Part shown: positions 8,649 through 16,303 of the stretch, in pieces
Layout: every line of letters begins with the position of its first letter
How positions within the stretch are numbered: the first letter of the stretch is position 1
Source: a bacterium
GTDB taxonomy: Bacteria; Babelota; Babeliae; Babelales; Babelaceae
Assembly (NCBI GenBank): GCA_021827715.1
Contig: JAKAUO010000034.1
Location: 1 to 63,405 of the forward strand
Direction of reading: 5' to 3'
DNA: 63,405 nt
Translations under genes and position numbers: made by a program
Notes under the pieces: model-generated
Seen by the model: only the letters and a program-made list of their open reading frames with translations
What the model was told of the DNA's origin: nothing
The model's database searches: none

Positions 8649-9419
8649 ATGTATCAAGTCACAAATAAATCGATAGTCCTATTTTCAATAGCATCTTTAT
8701 TTTCATACAATGTTTTTGCTTTAAATGAAAGCCTATTAAATATTGATAGATCTTCTTTAATGGTGCCAGAACGTTTAGGTAAACTCTCATTAGTACATGA
8801 TGAAGAAGGGTTTCATATAGTAAAGGGCGATGAAGTTCATCCAATAAAAAAATATTGGGTGGATAAAAAAATACGAAATATGAAAAGAGAGCAACTAAGT
8901 GCATTCTTGGCAGGAGGATATTTGGCAGTTAGTCAGTTTAATGATGGCGACTATAAGATTGAAGCCAAAACCCGTGGCCTTGGTGGTGGCCCAGTCCTAG
9001 GTTGGATACTTTATACCGTTACAAAAGGGACATGCTATGGAACGGCTGCGGCGGCTATTGGCGGGGCAGTGGTAGCTACAGGTGGAGCATTGGCAGGTGC
9101 TGGTTCGGTTTTAGCGGCAAGCGCATCTGCAGGTACTATTGCAGCAGCTGGGACGACAACTGCTGCGTCTCTAGCTGTAACTGGTGCAGCGACGGGGACT
9201 ATAGCAGGAGCTGCCGCTTTAACGGGGGGAACTGCGATTGGTGTAGCTGCCGCCACTTCAGCTACTATTGGTGCAACTGCAGGGGCCGCAAGCACCGCAG
9301 GTCTTGTGACTGCGGGAGCAGTTAGTGCGGGTGGAGGGATTGCTGGCGCTGTTGCAGCAGTTGAATCGGTATCTGTCGGGGCATGGTTAGTAGGTAATGC
9401 AATCTGGTTTCTTCCTTAA
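8649..9419 (+). CDS. Exported Gly/Ala-rich protein with long glycine-zipper region
   Basis: The protein has 256 residues: a signal peptide (up to SYNVFA), a hydrophilic domain of about 90 residues, and from residue 115 a long hydrophobic Gly/Ala/Thr-rich tract (GGAVVATGGALAGAGSV, AATSATIGATAGAA) ending in GAWLVGNAIWFLP. The tract resembles glycine-zipper membrane segments that pack or oligomerise in bilayers. AAGGAG lies upstream of the ATG. The hexamer array at 8522-8581 lies about 70 bases before the start. The family is unknown; a membrane-inserting or pore-like role is a guess from composition. Confidence 0.6.
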   Translation: MYQVTNKSIVLFSIASLFSYNVFALNESLLNIDRSSLMVPERLGKLSLVHDEEGFHIVKGDEVHPIKKYWVDKKIRNMKREQLSAFLAGGYLAVSQFNDGDYKIEAKTRGLGGGPVLGWILYTVTKGTCYGTAAAAIGGAVVATGGALAGAGSVLAASASAGTIAAAGTTTAASLAVTGAATGTIAGAAALTGGTAIGVAAATSATIGATAGAASTAGLVTAGAVSAGGGIAGAVAAVESVSVGAWLVGNAIWFLP

Positions 9420-9445
9420 TCAATGTAAACATTTAAAATTCTATT

Positions 9446-9721
9446 ATGGAAAATTGTAAAAAAAATTATCTTTATTATGTAAAAAAACTATTATTTCCCT
9501 ACACAATAATGTTGATAACTTATTGTTTAATGTATACAGTTCAAGTTTTTTTTGGGTATAAATCCTTAATGACTTTTCAAGACCTTTCCCTTGAATCATT
9601 TGAGGCTTTTTTGTATTTTACGATCGGATCACTATTTGTAGCTGCGATGCTATTTCGATTCTTGCGTATTGATGGATGCGAATCAGATATGTGCTTAGGG
9701 CATGTTTTTTGCGATAAATGA
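9446..9721 (+). CDS. Small membrane protein, unknown
   Basis: This 91-residue protein has two hydrophobic segments, near residues 16-35 (LFPYTIMLITYCLMYTVQVF) and 53-70. A Cys-containing tail follows (CESDMCLGHVFCDK). It starts 26 bases after the preceding gene and has no strong ribosome-binding site. No family is recognised. Its position suggests cotranscription with the glycine/alanine-rich protein. It could still be a spurious frame, though the two clean membrane segments favour a real gene. Confidence 0.4.
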   Translation: MENCKKNYLYYVKKLLFPYTIMLITYCLMYTVQVFFGYKSLMTFQDLSLESFEAFLYFTIGSLFVAAMLFRFLRIDGCESDMCLGHVFCDK

Positions 9722-9804
9722 TCGCCAACTTGTGAATAGTGAATAATTTGTAGTACTCTCTGAGTGAATATTCTTGAATAACATTCTTATAGGAAGGTTA
9801 ATAG

Positions 9805-10263
9805 ATGAATAGTTTTTTATGGTATATTCTGATTCCCGGAAATTGTGATTTTATAGAATTAGTAGTTGCTGGTTTAAGAATTGCCATTGGCATAATTATG
9901 ATGTGCCATGGTATTGAAAAATTTTATGGCGGCATTGATACCTGGCGATGGTTAGGCAAAGCTATGGAAAATTTTGGTATTTATAGATTGCCGGCAGTTT
10001 GGGGTTTTCTTGCTGCCTGCGCTGAATTTTTTGGAGGGTTTTTTCTGATGCTTGGCTTAGGGATACGCATAGCTACAATTTTTCTTTTAGCGGTGATGGC
10101 AGTTGCCTATACTATGCATAGAAAAAATGGTGACCCCTTTCAAGTGTATTCTCACACGTTAACCCTTATTGTGCTATTCTTAAGCTTCCTGGTTATGGGC
10201 GGTGGTCAGTGGTCAGGTGATCATGCTATTATTAAACAATGCGTTCATAAGGTCCATAAGTAA
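9805..10263 (+). CDS. DoxX-family membrane protein
   Basis: The 152-residue protein has four hydrophobic segments and the DoxX layout: RIAIGIIMMCHGIEKFYGG at the start, then AEFFGGFFLMLGLGIRIA, and a conserved-type MGGGQWSGD near the C-terminus. DoxX proteins are inner-membrane proteins, some linked to quinone or thiol redox chemistry, with no single agreed reaction. AGGAAGG lies upstream of the ATG. The methyltransferase gene follows after 11 bases, so the two are likely cotranscribed. Confidence 0.8.
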   Translation: MNSFLWYILIPGNCDFIELVVAGLRIAIGIIMMCHGIEKFYGGIDTWRWLGKAMENFGIYRLPAVWGFLAACAEFFGGFFLMLGLGIRIATIFLLAVMAVAYTMHRKNGDPFQVYSHTLTLIVLFLSFLVMGGGQWSGDHAIIKQCVHKVHK

Positions 10264-10274
10264 TTAATACAAAC

Positions 10275-11036
10275 ATGAGAGAGCCGTTAAAGACTTACCG
10301 TGCATTATGCACAGAATTTTACGAAAGAGAATCCCATCTTAATCATCAAGAAGCGCTTGATTTTTATCTTAACTATGCAAGACATGCAAAAGGCTTAATA
10401 CTTGAACCGATGTGCGGAACGGGCCGATTTCTTATACCCATTGGACAGGCAGGCTTTGCCATAGAAGGTTTTGATGCATCAGAGCAAATGCTTGAGGTTT
10501 TAAAGCAAAAAGAACCTTCAGCGCATGTTTGGCAAGAATTTATGCAAGATTTCAACCGTGACGACAAGCGTTACTCATTAATTTTTGTTCCTTATGGATC
10601 CTGGGGGTTAATGGATAACATTGAAGATTCAAAAAAAAGTTTAAAGATCATGTATGATCACGTGGCTCCTGGTGGGAAATTTGTGGTTGAAATTGAAACG
10701 GTAGCCTCAGCGCCCAAGACCGTGAATATGTGGCACCGTGCGGTGCAGACAAGAAATGACGGCTCATATATTGCCTTAAATACGTATCCTACCTATTCAC
10801 CTGAAACCCAAATTTTTACTGCGATATGCCGTTACGAATCTATTGTTAAGAATCAGATTAAAACAACTGAAACAGAAGATTTTAAGATGTATTTGTATCA
10901 CTACGATGAATTTGAAAGGTATCTGCATGATGCTGGATTTAGTGATATAAAGAAATATCAGGATTATAATAAGACGGTTGCTTTTGATAACAAAGCGCCG
11001 CTTCTTATCTATGAATGTAGTAAGAAGCGGCTATAA
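10275..11036 (+). CDS. Class I SAM-dependent methyltransferase
   Basis: The 253-residue soluble protein has a Rossmann methyltransferase fold. Motif I is LEPMCGTGRFLIPIGQAG (near residue 42), the acidic ribose-binding residue lies in IEGFDASEQML, and a later strand reads LIFVPYGSWGLM. The C-terminal beta half ends FERYLHDAGF..I, as in small-molecule methyltransferases of this fold. The substrate cannot be told from the sequence. It follows doxX by 11 bases and ends tail to tail, two bases from the HdeD-like gene. Confidence 0.8.
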   Translation: MREPLKTYRALCTEFYERESHLNHQEALDFYLNYARHAKGLILEPMCGTGRFLIPIGQAGFAIEGFDASEQMLEVLKQKEPSAHVWQEFMQDFNRDDKRYSLIFVPYGSWGLMDNIEDSKKSLKIMYDHVAPGGKFVVEIETVASAPKTVNMWHRAVQTRNDGSYIALNTYPTYSPETQIFTAICRYESIVKNQIKTTETEDFKMYLYHYDEFERYLHDAGFSDIKKYQDYNKTVAFDNKAPLLIYECSKKRL

Positions 11037-11037
11037 A

Positions 11038-11601
11038 TTATTTTAAGTGTTTTAAAAGATAGTAGATCATCAGCCATGACCAGCCAGTAAGCAGGGCGTT
11101 AATACCCACAAAAACACCGATAATCCATAACCCAGATTCTGGCCATTGTATCCAAATGAGTACCCCAAGAATGAAGGTTATAATACCATTTAATATCTGC
11201 CAATTTTTATGAATGATATGGTGCTGTGTAAACGCAAAGATAGCTTTTACCAAGCCAGAAAGGATAAAAAAGAAGGCCAAAAGCAGGGTTAAATTAATCT
11301 CGCTTACCAATGGGTGAGCAACAATAATACCACCGCCTACGCTATAAATAATACTTAAAAAAAGATGTGAAAAGAGATTTTTCCATTTTCTAACATTAAG
11401 TGATTGTACTCCTTCTATGGCGCCCATAACCATCAGTAGAGCACCCAACATAAAAACAGAGATCAATGTGCTAAAAAATGAAAAATAGAGTGCGAGTGAT
11501 CCAAGAACCAACGCACCAATTCCCAGCCACAAGAACAATGGGGCGCTTTGATGCAGTTCCTTTTTATCATGCGCATCAAGATCTTTTGTAGAAAAATACA
11601 T
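11038..11601 (-). CDS. HdeD-like (DUF308) membrane protein, second of a pair
   Basis: The 187-residue protein has six predicted membrane segments in paired repeats, typical of the HdeD/DUF308 family: AFFFILSGLVKAIFAF, then NGIITFILGVLIWIQWPESG and GWSWLMIYY. It is a paralogue of the gene just upstream at 11611-12168, with the same length and matching end motifs (WPE.. and GW.W.M). The gap between them is nine bases, so they form a tandem-duplicated operon. HdeD is linked to acid resistance in enteric bacteria; no such role can be claimed here. Confidence 0.75.
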   Translation of the reverse strand: MYFSTKDLDAHDKKELHQSAPLFLWLGIGALVLGSLALYFSFFSTLISVFMLGALLMVMGAIEGVQSLNVRKWKNLFSHLFLSIIYSVGGGIIVAHPLVSEINLTLLLAFFFILSGLVKAIFAFTQHHIIHKNWQILNGIITFILGVLIWIQWPESGLWIIGVFVGINALLTGWSWLMIYYLLKHLK

Positions 11602-11610
11602 ACGTTTCCT

Positions 11611-12168
11611 TTACTTGTTTTGTAATTTCCTGCCTTCATACGAAAGCATAATCCATGTCCAACCCGTCATAATCGCATCAGTGCCAATAAGGGCCCCGAT
11701 AACCCAGAATTCTGGCCATTTATAGGCAATACACAACCCAATGATACATGTCAACGTACCATTGAGAAAGAGCCATGGTTTATGAAGTGTTTCCTGCTCA
11801 AACGAAAAAATGATTCGCAATATTCCACTAATGATAAAAAAGAAAGCATGTAGCAAGGTTGCGAATGCTTCATCGGTTATGGGATTAAAAGCTATAAATA
11901 AACCGCCAATTATATAGAGAATGCTCATAAACTCATGTAAAAAAAAGTGGCTCCATTGAGTAATCTTAAATGAATGTATTCCTTCGAAACAGCCTAAGAT
12001 ACTAACAAAGCCCCCCAGATATTTTAATTGAATATGTGAACTATATGAGGAAAATAAAATGGCTAATAATCCAATGCCAATAAGTCCTATGCCTAGAGAA
12101 AAAATCCAGGGAACCGCATGGAGCATTTGTTCCATATTTTCAACAGAAATTGAGTAATTCTTCTTCAT
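11611..12168 (-). CDS. HdeD-like (DUF308) membrane protein, first of a pair
   Basis: The 185-residue protein has six predicted membrane segments with the DUF308 pattern: HAFFFIISGILRIIFSFEQE, NGTLTCIIGLCIAYKWPEFW and GWTWIMLSYEG. It is the first gene of a minus-strand pair and is transcribed divergently from the ftsH-like gene across a 107-base gap. The paralogues have diverged but align over their whole length. Both are expected in the inner membrane; the function is unknown. Confidence 0.75.
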   Translation of the reverse strand: MKKNYSISVENMEQMLHAVPWIFSLGIGLIGIGLLAILFSSYSSHIQLKYLGGFVSILGCFEGIHSFKITQWSHFFLHEFMSILYIIGGLFIAFNPITDEAFATLLHAFFFIISGILRIIFSFEQETLHKPWLFLNGTLTCIIGLCIAYKWPEFWVIGALIGTDAIMTGWTWIMLSYEGRKLQNK

Positions 12169-12209
12169 AGGTTTTAATCTACTTAAGTGTCTTTAAAAAA
12201 AGCAATAGC

Positions 12210-12238
12210 TTGAGAAAATTACAAAAAAGGCTTATAAT
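12210..12238 (+). promoter_or_regulatory. Sigma-70-type promoter of the ftsH-like gene
   Basis: TTGAGA at 12210-12215 and a perfect TATAAT at 12233-12238 are separated by exactly 17 bases. Transcription would begin near 12245, giving a leader of about 30 bases before the ATG at 12276, with AAGG as ribosome-binding site. Confidence 0.8.
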
Positions 12239-12275
12239 CAATAAATATTCATTTACATCTCTAGATAAGGTCTTT

Positions 12276-14906
12276 ATGAAAAAAAATAGATTTAAGCAAT
12301 TTCCTGTCGATCCTCGTATTGTCGCTTTCGCATTAATCACCTGCGCTGTTATACTGTTTGTTTTGTCTCCGCTGGTTGATTCTATTCGTGCAGTTAAAAT
12401 TATGCCATTTTCAGAATTTGTGCATAATACGCATACTAAACAAATAAAAACTATTGATATTAATGGACAAATAGCGACTGGTGAATTGGTTACAGGTGAA
12501 GCGTTCCGCACAACCTTGCCACGAGATTATCAAAAAGAGATCGAAGAGCTTATCAATAGAGACAATGCTATTAAAGTCTCCATTGCTGAAGAAAATCAAT
12601 CCTATTGGTGGCAATTTATGGCCTTCGTCTTTTTATTTTTATGTCTTCCTCTTGGGTTATGGTTTGTCTATCGCAAAATGTCTTCCAAGGATTCTGGGGG
12701 CGGCATTTTTGGCTTAAGTAAGAATAAAGCACGTCTTTTTATGCCTCAAGAAATTAAAACGCGCTTTAGTGACATTGCCGGTGCCACTGAAGCTAAAGAT
12801 GCCTTACAGGATATCATTGATTATCTTAAGTACCCTGAAAAATATAAGCGTTCCGGTGCCCATGTTCCACGCGGAATTCTTTTCATTGGAGAGCCGGGAA
12901 ATGGTAAAACGTTGCTGGCAAAAGCTTTGGCCGGTGAGGCGCATTGCCCATTTCTTTCCACTAATGGATCAGATTTCATTGAGGTATTTGTCGGTGTTGG
13001 AGCCGCTCGTGTGCGTGACCTTTTTGCGCAAGCGCGTAAGCTTTCCCCATGCATTATATTTATCGATGAGATAGACGCTGTCGGAAGAGAACGTGGTGCT
13101 GGAATAGGCGGGGGCAATGATGAGCGTGAACAAACATTGAACCAGTTGCTCACTGAATTAGATGGTTTTGATTCTGCGGGTGTGCCGGTCATTGTAATTG
13201 CCGCTACAAATAGACCCGAAGTGTTAGATAAAGCGTTATTGCGTCCAGGAAGATTTGACCGTCGCATTGTGATACCTTTTCCGGACTATCAAGCTCGTAT
13301 TGATATTTTAAAAGTGCATGCGAAAAATTTAAAAATTGATGAATCGGTAGATTTTGCCTTAATAGCGGGGGAAACGGCAGGATTCAGCGGGGCCGATTTG
13401 GCTCATTTAATGAATCAGGCGGCTTTATTGGCAACTCGTAATGATAGAAGTTATATTACGGCGCAGGATATGGAGGCTGCTCATAGGCATATTCTTGCTT
13501 CCCGTAGCACCGAAAGTGCCGAAGGTAACGCCCAAGTTACTATGTTTATGCCGGTGCAGGTAAAAACAAAGTTTGGCGATGTTGCTGGCGCTTATGAAGC
13601 CAAAGAAGAATTACAAGAAGTTGTCGAATTTCTTTTAAGGCCAGAAAAATATACACGCCTTGGCGCTCAAATCCCTAAAGGGGTTCTCTTAACGGGTGAC
13701 CCGGGAAATGGTAAAACGTTACTGGCTCGTGCAGTTGCAGGAGAATCGGGTAGGCCCTTTTTTGCCGTCAGTGGTTCTTCATTTATCGAGCAATATGTAG
13801 GTGTAGGCGCTAAGCGTGTTCGTGAGCTTTTTGCCCAGGCGCGTAAGCATGCCCCAAGTATTGTCTTTATTGATGAAATTGACGCGATTGGTGGTAAACG
13901 TGTTGATAGTTCAGGTGGCGGCGATCGTGAATATGCTCAGACTTTGAACCAGTTATTAACTGAGATGGACGGTTTTGCTACGGCGCGCTCTTCTGTTATT
14001 GTTATTGCGGCAACAAACAGGGCCGATATCTTGGATAAAGCGTTGTTACGCCCAGGAAGGTTTGACCGTCAAATTCAGGTTCCGTATCCTACAATCAAAG
14101 CCCGTGAGGAGATCTTACAGGTTCATTTACGTAAAGTATCCTATGACCCTTCTGTTCGCTTAGATGTTCTTGCGCGTGCCACGATAGGGTTTTCTGGTGC
14201 TTCGCTTGCTAATTTGGTTAACGAGGCTGCTATTATGGCCGCCCAGCAAGGAAAAGATCAGGTGGATATTAATGATTTTAATGAAGCGCGTGATAAAATT
14301 ATCATGGGTAAGCAGATGCATTCTATCCAAATGTCACCTGAAGAATTGAAGATGACCGCTTATCATGAAGCGGGCCATGCATTGGTCCTTTTGATGCAGC
14401 CTGAAGATACTGACCCATTGTATAAAATGACCATACTTCCACGTGGCCAGAGCTTGGGGAGCACCCATTATATTCCTGTTTCTGAGGACTATATGAGCTC
14501 CAAGGAAGAGTTCCTTGCTAAGATCGCGGTCTGTATGGGGGGGCGCATAGCTGAAGAGATGGTATTTGGTAAGATGGCAACCGGTGCATCAGGTGACTTT
14601 GCCACGGCAACTAAAATTGCTCAGAATATGGTACGTCAATATGGCATGTCTGAGCGCTTGGGCCAGGTATTTTATGATAAAAATACAACCGGGTTTTCCT
14701 ATTCAGAAGGGACGGCAGAGATTATAGATCAAGAGGTTAAAAGGATCTTATCAGAGCAATATGCGCGTGCTACTCAGATTATTAAAGATAATCGGGACAA
14801 GCTTGAGTTGCTCGCTGAAACGGTATTGGCTCAAGAGACCTTGTATGCTGACGAGATCTATGCATTACTGGGGATAACACCCCGAGAAAGCCATCGACTT
14901 GTATAA
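12276..14906 (+). CDS. ftsH: FtsH-type membrane zinc protease with two tandem AAA+ modules
   Basis: The protein has 876 residues against about 610-650 for usual FtsH. Membrane segments lie at residues 14-34 and 112-133 around a short periplasmic part. AAA+ module 1 (about 158-410) has Walker A GEPGNGKT (205-212), pore FVGVGA (238-243), Walker B IIFIDE and arginine-finger region RPGRFDRR. Module 2 (about 424-680) repeats all of these: GDPGNGKT (474-481), pore YVGVGA (507-512), IVFIDE and RPGRFDRQ. The M41 protease domain follows with HEAGH (697-701) and the likely third zinc ligand D774. Both modules look catalytically intact and are preceded by similar F/MFMPQ-type linkers, so the extra module arose by internal duplication. 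It should degrade membrane and unstable proteins. AAGG precedes the ATG. Confidence 0.95.
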   Translation: MKKNRFKQFPVDPRIVAFALITCAVILFVLSPLVDSIRAVKIMPFSEFVHNTHTKQIKTIDINGQIATGELVTGEAFRTTLPRDYQKEIEELINRDNAIKVSIAEENQSYWWQFMAFVFLFLCLPLGLWFVYRKMSSKDSGGGIFGLSKNKARLFMPQEIKTRFSDIAGATEAKDALQDIIDYLKYPEKYKRSGAHVPRGILFIGEPGNGKTLLAKALAGEAHCPFLSTNGSDFIEVFVGVGAARVRDLFAQARKLSPCIIFIDEIDAVGRERGAGIGGGNDEREQTLNQLLTELDGFDSAGVPVIVIAATNRPEVLDKALLRPGRFDRRIVIPFPDYQARIDILKVHAKNLKIDESVDFALIAGETAGFSGADLAHLMNQAALLATRNDRSYITAQDMEAAHRHILASRSTESAEGNAQVTMFMPVQVKTKFGDVAGAYEAKEELQEVVEFLLRPEKYTRLGAQIPKGVLLTGDPGNGKTLLARAVAGESGRPFFAVSGSSFIEQYVGVGAKRVRELFAQARKHAPSIVFIDEIDAIGGKRVDSSGGGDREYAQTLNQLLTEMDGFATARSSVIVIAATNRADILDKALLRPGRFDRQIQVPYPTIKAREEILQVHLRKVSYDPSVRLDVLARATIGFSGASLANLVNEAAIMAAQQGKDQVDINDFNEARDKIIMGKQMHSIQMSPEELKMTAYHEAGHALVLLMQPEDTDPLYKMTILPRGQSLGSTHYIPVSEDYMSSKEEFLAKIAVCMGGRIAEEMVFGKMATGASGDFATATKIAQNMVRQYGMSERLGQVFYDKNTTGFSYSEGTAEIIDQEVKRILSEQYARATQIIKDNRDKLELLAETVLAQETLYADEIYALLGITPRESHRLV

Positions 14907-15012
14907 ATAAGGGAATTTGGTAAAATAATAGAGTGTCTAACTGTTTTGATGAAAAAGTCTAAAAAAAATAATAACCACGTGTTATATACTCCTGGTGAAA
15001 GGAACTTTAAAA

Positions 15013-15216
15013 ATGTCACGTATATGTTCTGTATGCGATAAACGTCCCCATGTTGGTAATATTGTGAGCCATGCGAACAATAAAACAAAAAAATGGATCT
15101 ACCCAAACGTTCATACCATGCGCTACACAGTGCCAGCTTCTGGAAAAACTGATGTACATCGTGGAAGCGTATGCACCAAATGTGTTAAAGCAAGAAAAGT
15201 ACAAAAAGTAATTTAA
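15013..15216 (+). CDS. rpmB: 50S ribosomal protein L28
   Basis: This 67-residue basic protein starts [23 protein letters not shown], the L28 signature, with a C-x2-C pair near the start and another (CTKC) near the end that together could bind zinc. GAAAGGAAC precedes the ATG at 15013. The longer frame from 14995 would include the ribosome-binding site and is rejected. It lies about 100 bases after the ftsH-like gene and 23 bases before rpsT. L28 belongs to the large ribosomal subunit. Confidence 0.93.
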   Translation: MSRICSVCDKRPHVGNIVSHANNKTKKWIYPNVHTMRYTVPASGKTDVHRGSVCTKCVKARKVQKVI

Positions 15217-15239
15217 TTTTAGAGTGAAAGATAGAACGC

Positions 15240-15518
15240 ATGGCTAATACTAAGTCAGCTAAAAAAAATGCATTACAAAACATCGCGCGTGCAAAAAGAA
15301 ATTTAGCGCGTAGAACGGCAATTAAAACAGCTACCAAAAAAGTTATGTTAGCCGTGGAAGCGGGAGCGCCTGAGCAGGAATTGCAAACGCTTTTAAAAGA
15401 TGTTGCAGCTAAGCTTTATCGTGCGCGGGGGAAAAATATTCTTCACCCAAATACGGCCTCACGTAAATTGAGCAGATTATCAAAACATGTTGCTAAAGCT
15501 TCACAGGCTTCAAAGTAA
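15240..15518 (+). CDS. rpsT: 30S ribosomal protein S20
   Basis: This 92-residue lysine- and alanine-rich protein starts MANTKSAKKNALQNIARAKRN and ends with the S20-type HPNTASRKLSRLSKHV segment. S20 binds 16S rRNA early in small-subunit assembly. It follows rpmB by 23 bases and is followed by a terminator at 15551-15586, so rpmB and rpsT probably share a transcript. The length is normal for the family. Confidence 0.93.
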   Translation: MANTKSAKKNALQNIARAKRNLARRTAIKTATKKVMLAVEAGAPEQELQTLLKDVAAKLYRARGKNILHPNTASRKLSRLSKHVAKASQASK

Positions 15519-15550
15519 TTGATAATTAATAACAAGGATAAAGATAAACA

Positions 15551-15586
15551 AGAAGGTGGCTTAAAAGGTCACCTTTTTGTTTTTTA
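15551..15586 (+). terminator. Terminator after rpsT
   Basis: AAGGTG (15553-15558) pairs with CACCTT (15570-15575), with extra A-T pairs outside, followed by a long T-rich run (TTTTGTTTTTT). It lies 35 bases after rpsT and just before the Nudix gene at 15598. Confidence 0.75.
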
Positions 15587-15597
15587 TAAAAGAAACT

Positions 15598-16107
15598 ATG
15601 ATAGATATACAAGATGAATTATTAGATATCGTGGATGTCCGTGATATCGTTATTGCAACTGAGCTTCGCTCGGTTGTTTACCAACAAAATATGCGCCATA
15701 TCCGTGTGGTTAATGGCTTTATTATGAATGATGCCGGGCAATTGTGGATCCCTCGACGTACCGCGTCCAAACAACTTTTTCCCTTGGCTCTGGATACCAG
15801 TATTGGCGGCCATGTGCAGAGTGGCGAATCGTATGATGAGGCGTTCAAGCGAGAGCTTTTAGAAGAGACAGGGCTGCGCCTAGCTGAGGTTGATTGCCAA
15901 GTGAAGGCATATCTTACGCCTATAGAGCATAATGTTTCTGCATTCGGTACGGTGTATGAAATTAAAAGTAATAGTGCACCTGATTATAACCCCGATGATT
16001 TCTGCGAATATTTCTGGATCACCCCTGAAGATCTGATTAAAAAGATAGAAGCGGGCGAACCGGCAAAATCTGACCTGATAAAATTGGTTAAAATTTTATA
16101 TACCTAG
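15598..16107 (+). CDS. Nudix hydrolase (isopentenyl-diphosphate-isomerase-like layout)
   Basis: This protein of about 169 residues carries a complete Nudix box, reading GGHVQSGESYDEAFKRELLEETGL in overlapping pieces, with the metal-binding REL.EE core. Preceding segments such as HIRVVNGFIMNDAGQLWIPRR and a late YFWITPEDL segment resemble small YfcD/IDI-like Nudix enzymes. Such enzymes cleave nucleoside-diphosphate-linked compounds; the substrate is not predictable. The ATG at 15598 sits just after the rpsT terminator, so some readthrough is likely. An ankyrin remnant follows on the same strand. Confidence 0.85.
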   Translation: MIDIQDELLDIVDVRDIVIATELRSVVYQQNMRHIRVVNGFIMNDAGQLWIPRRTASKQLFPLALDTSIGGHVQSGESYDEAFKRELLEETGLRLAEVDCQVKAYLTPIEHNVSAFGTVYEIKSNSAPDYNPDDFCEYFWITPEDLIKKIEAGEPAKSDLIKLVKILYT

Positions 16108-16111
16108 GCCT

Positions 16112-16303
16112 TTGTCCACTTTGGGCGCTCTCTTGATAATATTCTTTGTTTCTCAACCGATTTCTGCAAAAAATGCTGCGGCTCAGGAAAGGCTCTATGA
16201 AGCTTGTTATAAATGTGATATCAAAGAGATCAAAAAGGCTATTAATGATGGCGCTGATGTAAATTTAATTGATAAAACAAATTGTACCCCTCTTTTGCTT
16301 TAG
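16112..16303 (+). pseudogene. Truncated exported ankyrin-repeat protein
   Basis: The frame from TTG at 16112 gives a signal-like segment (LGALLIIFFVSQPISAK), then AAQERLYEACYKCDIKEIKKAI followed by NDGADVNLIDKTNCTPLLL and a stop. This is the opening of an ankyrin repeat (GADVNxxDxxxxTPL) cut off after one unit. There is no ATG and no ribosome-binding site, and the stop abuts the end of the convergent PBP2 gene. It is best read as the 5' remnant of a secreted ankyrin-repeat protein, although a short expressed protein cannot be excluded. Confidence 0.55.

Noticed and set aside
9035-9295. Minus-strand Ala/Pro-rich frame
   Set aside because: It is the shadow of the Gly/Ala-rich gene on the plus strand.
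12276-14906. Two separate genes misjoined, such as a Cdc48-like ATPase and FtsH
   Set aside because: The frame is continuous with no internal start preceded by a ribosome-binding site, and both modules are FtsH-like with matching linkers.
14946-14990. Promoter for rpmB (TTGATG and TATACT)
   Set aside because: The spacing of 33 bases is far too long; no better -35 was found.
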